Shown: piece by piece, positions 32,798 to 37,313 of the stretch
Layout of the letters: every line of letters begins with the position of its first letter
How positions within the stretch are numbered: position 1 is the stretch's first letter
From: Alphaproteobacteria bacterium
Lineage (GTDB): Bacteria > Pseudomonadota > Alphaproteobacteria > UBA8366 > GCA-2717185
Direction of reading: 5' to 3'
Length of the DNA: 37,313 bases
NCBI GenBank assembly: GCA_021774435.1
Contig: JAJFJB010000145.1
Span: 1-37,313, forward strand
Translations under genes and position numbers: made by a program
Notes under the pieces: generated by a model
Databases searched by the model: none
Told to the model about the DNA's origin: nothing
Seen by the model: only the letters and a program-made list of their open reading frames with translations

Positions 32798-34045
32798 CTA
32801 CGAAACCGACGTCCTAATCGGAAGTTCGACGTAGAATTCAGTCCCTATATCGGCGCTCGAGTTAAACGCGATCATCCCACCATGGCCATCAACAATGGCT
32901 TTGCTGATGGCCAAGCCCAGCCCAGTGCCCGATACGTTCTGGCTCGATCGTGCCCGCGAGAAACGATCGAAGACCTGATCCTTAAAGTCGTCCGGAATTC
33001 CTGACCCACTATCGGAAACGAGGTACTTCAGCATATTTCCGACTACCGAAACTTTCGCCAATACATCAGCTCCTACGGGAGAAAATTTTACTGCATTCGA
33101 AATAAGATTCGTAAGGACCTGACCTACTCTAAACCTGTCGCCGATGATGGCCGGACAAACCTCGACATCGCAATCGATCGTAACGTTTCGCTCCGCAGCG
33201 ACACCCTGCAAATTCTCACAGACCTCTCGAAGCAAAATGTCCGGTTCAAAAGCACCTAATTCAAAAGAAACCGAACCTGTTTCTAGTTCTTGGATATTTA
33301 GAAGATCACCCACCAGCGCGATAAGGTTTTCCGTGTTTCTGCTCGCAATTCCGATCAGTTTCGCGGCGCGCTCTGGCAGATCTCCTATTTTCCCACTTTC
33401 AAGCAGCCCAAGCGTTCCTCGAATAGAAGTTAGGGGCGTGCGAAGTTCATGGGAGACTGTCGACACGAAATCGTCCTTCAGGTTTCGCAGTTCAACTTCC
33501 TGAATAATACGTTTTCTGGTCGACTTTAAGGCGACCCTCAGTTCCATTTCGTCGACAACGATGCTTGCCAAATCGGTCAGTATTTGCCGGTGGCTATCGC
33601 TCAAGACCCGCGGCTTACGGTCGATCGCGCACAGCGTCCCTAAATTGAATCCATCGGGCGTATTTAGCGGTGCTCCCGCATAGAACCTGATCGAAGGATC
33701 TGACGTAACTAAGGGGTTGTTCGCAAAACGAGGGTCGGTCAGCGTATCGGACACCTCGAAAACCCCCTCTTCCAAAATGGCATGAGCGCAAAACGCGATA
33801 TCTCGCGGCGTTTCAACTGCGTTCAGACCTTGCCGGGATTTGAACCATTGCCGTTCTTTATCCACCAGCGAAACCAATGCGATCGGCACACCGATCAGCT
33901 GAGAGGCCAATCTTGTAATTCTATCGAATGCTTGTTCGGGCGGCGTATCAAGAATTTGATAGGATTCGAGCTTCGATATGCGTTCAAGCTCATCTTCAGG
34001 TGGAGGCGCAACATTCACATCGATATCCAATTGGTCAAAGCCCAC
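32798..34045 (-). CDS. GAF-domain sensor histidine kinase
   Basis: A 415-residue cytoplasmic kinase: GAF domain at about 37-165 ('VSLVDKERQWFKSRQGL', 'FYAGAPLNTPDGFNLGTLCAID'), dimerisation helix with phospho-accepting His199 in 'STVSHELRTPLTSIRG', and an ATPase domain with 'DSGSGIPDDF' and 'GTGLGLAISKAIVDGHGG'. No membrane helix, so it senses an internal ligand or light/redox state. No response regulator is adjacent. The start is taken as GTG 34045, but a TATAAT lies two bases before it (34048-34053, minus strand), so a later start such as the in-frame GTG at codon 10 is possible. Confidence 0.9.
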   Translation of the reverse strand: MGFDQLDIDVNVAPPPEDELERISKLESYQILDTPPEQAFDRITRLASQLIGVPIALVSLVDKERQWFKSRQGLNAVETPRDIAFCAHAILEEGVFEVSDTLTDPRFANNPLVTSDPSIRFYAGAPLNTPDGFNLGTLCAIDRKPRVLSDSHRQILTDLASIVVDEMELRVALKSTRKRIIQEVELRNLKDDFVSTVSHELRTPLTSIRGTLGLLESGKIGDLPERAAKLIGIASRNTENLIALVGDLLNIQELETGSVSFELGAFEPDILLREVCENLQGVAAERNVTIDCDVEVCPAIIGDRFRVGQVLTNLISNAVKFSPVGADVLAKVSVVGNMLKYLVSDSGSGIPDDFKDQVFDRFSRARSSQNVSGTGLGLAISKAIVDGHGGMIAFNSSADIGTEFYVELPIRTSVS

Positions 34046-34047
34046 GC

Positions 34048-34053
34048 ATTATA
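34048..34053 (-). promoter_or_regulatory. Possible -10 box at the histidine kinase start
   Basis: TATAAT on the minus strand ends two bases before the GTG of the kinase gene. A transcript starting about seven bases later would begin inside the reading frame. No good -35 hexamer is found 16-18 bases upstream, so the match may be chance in this AT-rich leader. Confidence 0.25.
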
Positions 34054-34147
34054 CAGGTAAAAGTTGTTAAAACTTATCTTTCCAACCTATATAGACATCA
34101 TCTCTTTAAAGAATTGTTTCCAATATGGCTACCTAAGCCACAGTAAC

Positions 34148-35968
34148 TTAGTCCCTGCGTACGAAGAGGAAATCGCCGCCCTCATGGCCCGCTAACCGAA
34201 TATCGGAATATTCGGGCGTCTGTTCTGCGTTCAACACGACGGTGTGGCGTATCTTCTCGAAGAGCTGTGTTCCGTCGATAACACCTTCATTTTCCTTCAG
34301 CGCCTTCAGGAACTGCGCTGCGAAAACCGAATGCTTCCCACCTCCAGAGTCCAAAACCGGCTCAAGGCCACCGGAAGAAAGGACGACACGAGCCCGTTTT
34401 TCCGCCATATGCGCGATATAGCCCGACCTGCGGTCCGGCACTTTGATCGACCGGGTCAAGGTGCCGGAATAACAACTATCGGCGATCACCATCACATGCT
34501 TGGCGAAGACCGCCTGCAACGTGTCCGTAAGGCTGGAATTCGCCAACCAGCGCGAACGGCGATCTTTCCTGGCATCCACCGGCAACCAATAACCGCGGCC
34601 CGACTGCTCATCGAGCCAGCCATGGCCCGCATAGTAAATAATCAGATTATCCTGTTCGGTGAGTTCATCGCGTAGCGAGTCGAAGGCATCAATAATGTCA
34701 TCGCGAGACGGATTGAGCAGAAGCGTGACCTCAAACCCGTACTTCGATTTCAAAGTCTGCGCAACGGCGCGCGCATCGGCGACGGCGGTCTTCAGAGCCG
34801 GTAGCGCTTCATAGTCGTTAATGCCGATCACCAAGGCATGATAAGTGCCGAACTCTACGTTCGGTATGTCTCGCGACCGCGTTACGACAATCGTCTTCTC
34901 TGAACGATTGCCATCGACATCGAAGGCCGCCACGCGCACTTCGGATTTACCCAGCTTGACGGCAACTTCTTTGGAAAAGCGACCGTCTTCACTGCCAAAT
35001 CGCACCGCGTCGCCATTTACTTCGACGCGGACAAGCGCGCTGTCATCGCTTACCAGCCCGTCAATCGTTACAGTTTTAGCTGTGGTCTGCAATTTTTCCG
35101 CCGTGCGGATCGCGGGTGGCGCCAAATTTTGCGCTGTATTCAATCCGCGCTTACGGCGCTCCAATATCAATGCCTGTCGTTGCATATCGAGTTTTTGCCG
35201 CTGCAGCGCCAATTCCTGTTCGATACGGTCACGCTCCAGTTGCAGGCGCATTTCTTTCAATTTGGTTTCCTCGGCAAGGCGCTGCCGCTCCAATGCCAAC
35301 CGCTGTCTCTCGACCGTTTCATTACGCACTTTCGGTGCCGGCGTTTCACGCTCAGAGCTCTTAACTTTCGGCGCTGGCTTTTCACGCTCAGGGCTTTCAA
35401 CTTCCCGCGTTGCAAACTGAGACGGGGCTGCAGCCGGCACCTGTGGTTCCGGTACAGGCGGTTTAACCTGCCGTACACTCTCCAACCTCGCAATTTCGCT
35501 ATAGGCGCCGTCTTCGAGAATGATCATTTGCCCTAGGTTTCGAGGGTCCCCAAATGCGATCACTCCACCCTTCTGTTTTACAAACACTTCGAAACAACCG
35601 GAAAGCGGTTCTGCACCTTCACCGAAATTGCTGTAGTGGACGGTATCGACGGTTACGCACTGTTGGTCGCCGTCGACGCGCCACGTACCGTAGCCATTGT
35701 CGCTATTACTGAATTCGTTGCCGTCAAAACTGCCATTCGCATTGAATGTCATCGCCCAATTCGCGCTAGACCCACCGGAGCCGTCATCGGGGTAGTTCGC
35801 TAGATGCAAATCTTCAAAGAGGAGCCGTATTTCCGGCTCCGTCAGCTTGCGATATCCGCTGTCCCGCTGTGTCAATTGCGTCCCGTGCACAGCCCAGTTT
35901 GTCGCTGCGCTCAGCGTCAAGACTGCAGCAAATAAAAGTAGGCATTTAGGCACATTTCGTAAAATCAA
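34148..35968 (-). CDS. Secreted caspase-family (C14) protein with coiled coil
   Basis: About 606 residues. Numbering from the TTG start: membrane or signal segment at about 5-25; a small beta domain at about 38-160 with 'GTWRVDGDQQCVTVD' and 'SGCFEVF', recalling DUF995-type domains; a spacer with the repeat 'ERE(K/T)PAPKV'; a charged coiled coil at about 218-275; an Ig-like segment near 297-365; then a caspase fold with catalytic His449 in 'YYAGHGW' and Cys499 in 'ADSCYSG'. Both residues are present, so it should be an active cysteine protease outside the cytoplasm. TTG 35968 follows AAGGAG by six bases; a GTG at 35986 lacks such a site. Function is unknown. Confidence 0.87.
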   Translation of the reverse strand: MILRNVPKCLLLFAAVLTLSAATNWAVHGTQLTQRDSGYRKLTEPEIRLLFEDLHLANYPDDGSGGSSANWAMTFNANGSFDGNEFSNSDNGYGTWRVDGDQQCVTVDTVHYSNFGEGAEPLSGCFEVFVKQKGGVIAFGDPRNLGQMIILEDGAYSEIARLESVRQVKPPVPEPQVPAAAPSQFATREVESPEREKPAPKVKSSERETPAPKVRNETVERQRLALERQRLAEETKLKEMRLQLERDRIEQELALQRQKLDMQRQALILERRKRGLNTAQNLAPPAIRTAEKLQTTAKTVTIDGLVSDDSALVRVEVNGDAVRFGSEDGRFSKEVAVKLGKSEVRVAAFDVDGNRSEKTIVVTRSRDIPNVEFGTYHALVIGINDYEALPALKTAVADARAVAQTLKSKYGFEVTLLLNPSRDDIIDAFDSLRDELTEQDNLIIYYAGHGWLDEQSGRGYWLPVDARKDRRSRWLANSSLTDTLQAVFAKHVMVIADSCYSGTLTRSIKVPDRRSGYIAHMAEKRARVVLSSGGLEPVLDSGGGKHSVFAAQFLKALKENEGVIDGTQLFEKIRHTVVLNAEQTPEYSDIRLAGHEGGDFLFVRRD

Positions 35969-36037
35969 GAGCGGCTCCTTTGTCACCGCGCATCCTAACG
36001 CGACAGTGCACCGCGGTCATCGCTGAATTAGGCTCGC

Positions 36038-36643
36038 TTACAGTAATACCGTCAACGCCGGGATCACCGAAATTATGAGCAGAACCGCGAAGATAACATT
36101 TATGAATCGGCTTTTTCGAGGATCATGCAGATGGCGTCTAAGCGCGCTGCCCGTGAACAGCCATGCAAAATCAGCGATGACCAGAATCGCGAAACAAATG
36201 AGAACTTCCGCAACCGCCGCGTAGAACGGAACACCAGGAAATAAATCGAAACTGGCGAACAGTGCTGCAAACGCCGCATAAGCCTTCGGGTTTGACAGGT
36301 TAAACACAAGGCCGGTCATGAACCCAGGGGCGGCGGCAACGACGCTTCCGGCACCAGACGGCGGCGCGGTCGCAATCCTATAGGCAAGGTAAAGTAAGTA
36401 GGCAAAGGATATGGTGCCGAGAAACCCAGCGGCATAGGGAATCGAGAGGATCGCGGTCAACAGCCCGCCGGCGACGCCGATGACGACAAGCGCAGCGCCG
36501 GTCATGATCCCAAAGAGATAAATTCGCGCCGTGCGCGTATCGAACGCGGCCCCGGCCGCCGCCAGGCTCAACGTCGCCGGCCCAGGACTACCGACAAGCA
36601 CAAACCCCGCCGCAATAAACGCCCATACGTCACCAAATGCCAA
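36038..36643 (-). CDS. LysE family exporter
   Basis: A 201-residue protein of about six hydrophobic helices with the LysE/RhtB signature 'FVLVGSPGPATLSLAAAGAAF' near the N-terminus and 'GLVFNLSNPKAYAAFAALF' in the middle. Family members export amino acids or related metabolites. TTG 36643 lies six bases after GGGAG and gives a family-like N-terminus; an ATG at 36685 would add 14 hydrophilic residues and has no ribosome site. It lies 69 bases upstream of the caspase-family gene on the same strand and diverges from a methyltransferase. Confidence 0.86.
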   Translation of the reverse strand: MAFGDVWAFIAAGFVLVGSPGPATLSLAAAGAAFDTRTARIYLFGIMTGAALVVIGVAGGLLTAILSIPYAAGFLGTISFAYLLYLAYRIATAPPSGAGSVVAAAPGFMTGLVFNLSNPKAYAAFAALFASFDLFPGVPFYAAVAEVLICFAILVIADFAWLFTGSALRRHLHDPRKSRFINVIFAVLLIISVIPALTVLL

Positions 36644-36735
36644 TTGCCTCTCCCGAAAGGCGTCTGCCTTATTAAGGTACTGCATTCGATGGTAGGTTAC
36701 TCAAGCCCCTTCGCACCAACGCAAAAGAGAACGAA

Positions 36736-37313
36736 TTGACGCCACACCAATTGATACCGCATGACGACCTTTTGGCAGATTGCGCTGCGGAAGCCCGCCG
36801 TATTGCGCAACAACACTGTGCGGTATACGGGGTGACGGGTGAAAGCTGCAGCTGGTATCACGGATTTTGGCCCTATCTGCGCGCGCTCGGAATCGTGACG
36901 ACTCCGACAACGCATCATGCTTTTTATAGAAAAACGCTGGGCAACTTGGCAGCGCGAGCCGACTTCAGCCGCGTGCTCATCTCGGGGTCGGCGGATTTCA
37001 ACATGCTTGAACAGGTCTTCGATGCGTTCAACGACGAAGACCGTGAAACAGAAATCGTATTCGTTGACAGATGCCCGACGCCGGTGGCGCTCGCCAATTG
37101 GTATGCGGGACGTGTTGGACGGCGAGTCGACGCTCGCAGCAGCGATATTTTATCCTTCAACAGTTCGCCATTCGACGTGATCTGCACCCATTCCTTCCTG
37201 GGCTATTTCTCAGAGGATGAACGTCATGTGCTGGCGCGAAAGTGGGCATCATTACTGCGACCCGGCGGAAAGGTCGTGACAATCAATCGCGTGCGGCCGG
37301 GTCGCACGGCCCC
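36736..37313 (+). CDS. SAM-dependent methyltransferase (C-terminus beyond window)
   Basis: The frame is open from 36676 to the window end; I take TTG 36736, after AAGAGA, as start, giving 192 residues of a longer protein. 'FSRVLISGSADFNMLEQVFDAF' fits the first Rossmann strand and glycine loop, 'ETEIVFVDRCPTPVALANWYA' the second acidic position, 'FDVICTHSFLGYF' the fourth strand, and 'WASLLRPGGKVVTINR' the fifth. This is class I methyltransferase order; the substrate is unknown. The glycine loop is atypical (SGSADF). Confidence 0.75.
   Translation, partial: MTPHQLIPHDDLLADCAAEARRIAQQHCAVYGVTGESCSWYHGFWPYLRALGIVTTPTTHHAFYRKTLGNLAARADFSRVLISGSADFNMLEQVFDAFNDEDRETEIVFVDRCPTPVALANWYAGRVGRRVDARSSDILSFNSSPFDVICTHSFLGYFSEDERHVLARKWASLLRPGGKVVTINRVRPGRTA

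Noticed and set aside
1..37313. CRISPR array, insertion sequence, prophage or defence island
   Set aside because: No regularly spaced repeats, transposase, integrase or phage genes; the caspase-family gene has no defence-type neighbours in view.

Overview
The window looks like ordinary chromosome of an alphaproteobacterium, most likely of the Rhodospirillales type, with GC in the mid to high 50s. Clues are a GcrA-type zinc-finger protein, COQ9 next to ribosomal protein bS21, proton-translocating transhydrogenase split into three genes (pntAA/pntAB/pntB) and a PII/AmtB pair. I see no rRNA, tRNA, CRISPR array, insertion sequence or prophage. The taxonomic call is inference from gene content.

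Layout. 1-4.5 kb: an acyl-CoA dehydrogenase (cut by the window edge) diverges from a plus-strand run of a CaiB/BaiF CoA-transferase, an AEC transporter and an ArgE-like M20 deacetylase. 4.5-8.0 kb: small ABM-fold and Sel1-repeat proteins, a PhyH dioxygenase followed by an NMT1/THI5-like protein without signal peptide, and a membrane-anchored orphan of lower GC. 8.1-15.5 kb: the aerobic coenzyme A ('box') benzoate pathway, with benzoate-CoA ligase, BoxB and BoxC all on the minus strand but separated by a GcrA-like miniprotein, a FlgC-like protein, an alpha/beta hydrolase and a secreted orphan; BoxA is not present. 15.6-17.7 kb: peptide deformylase and COQ9 diverging from rpsU, then a VOC protein. 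17.7-20.3 kb: an amidase-family protein that has lost its catalytic triad, a divergent DUF3179 protein and a small secreted protein. 20.3-20.7 kb: a gene-free gap of about 32% GC. 20.7-27.4 kb: the pnt operon and, upstream of it, a tight four-gene operon (serine hydrolase, alpha/beta hydrolase, VOC protein, MFS transporter). 27.5-29.2 kb: amtB followed by glnK. 29.3-32.8 kb: a CPBP protease, a lone acyl-CoA carboxylase carboxyltransferase and a TauD-like dioxygenase. 32.8-37.3 kb: a GAF histidine kinase, a caspase-family protein, a LysE-type exporter and a methyltransferase cut by the window end.

How it fits together. Most genes serve CoA-thioester chemistry, aromatic and small-molecule catabolism, transport, and redox or nitrogen balance: benzoate is activated to benzoyl-CoA, epoxidised by BoxB with its missing reductase BoxA, and cleaved by BoxC; transhydrogenase supplies NADPH; AmtB/GlnK control ammonium entry.

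The items most worth a second look are the triad-less amidase homologue, rpsU and an AEC transporter that have no ATG/GTG/TTG start in frame, a GcrA C-terminal-domain-only miniprotein with a GANTC site in its leader, the placement of boxC/boxB behind def-COQ9, the four-gene hydrolase/VOC/MFS operon, the coiled-coil caspase-family protein and the AT-rich gap.
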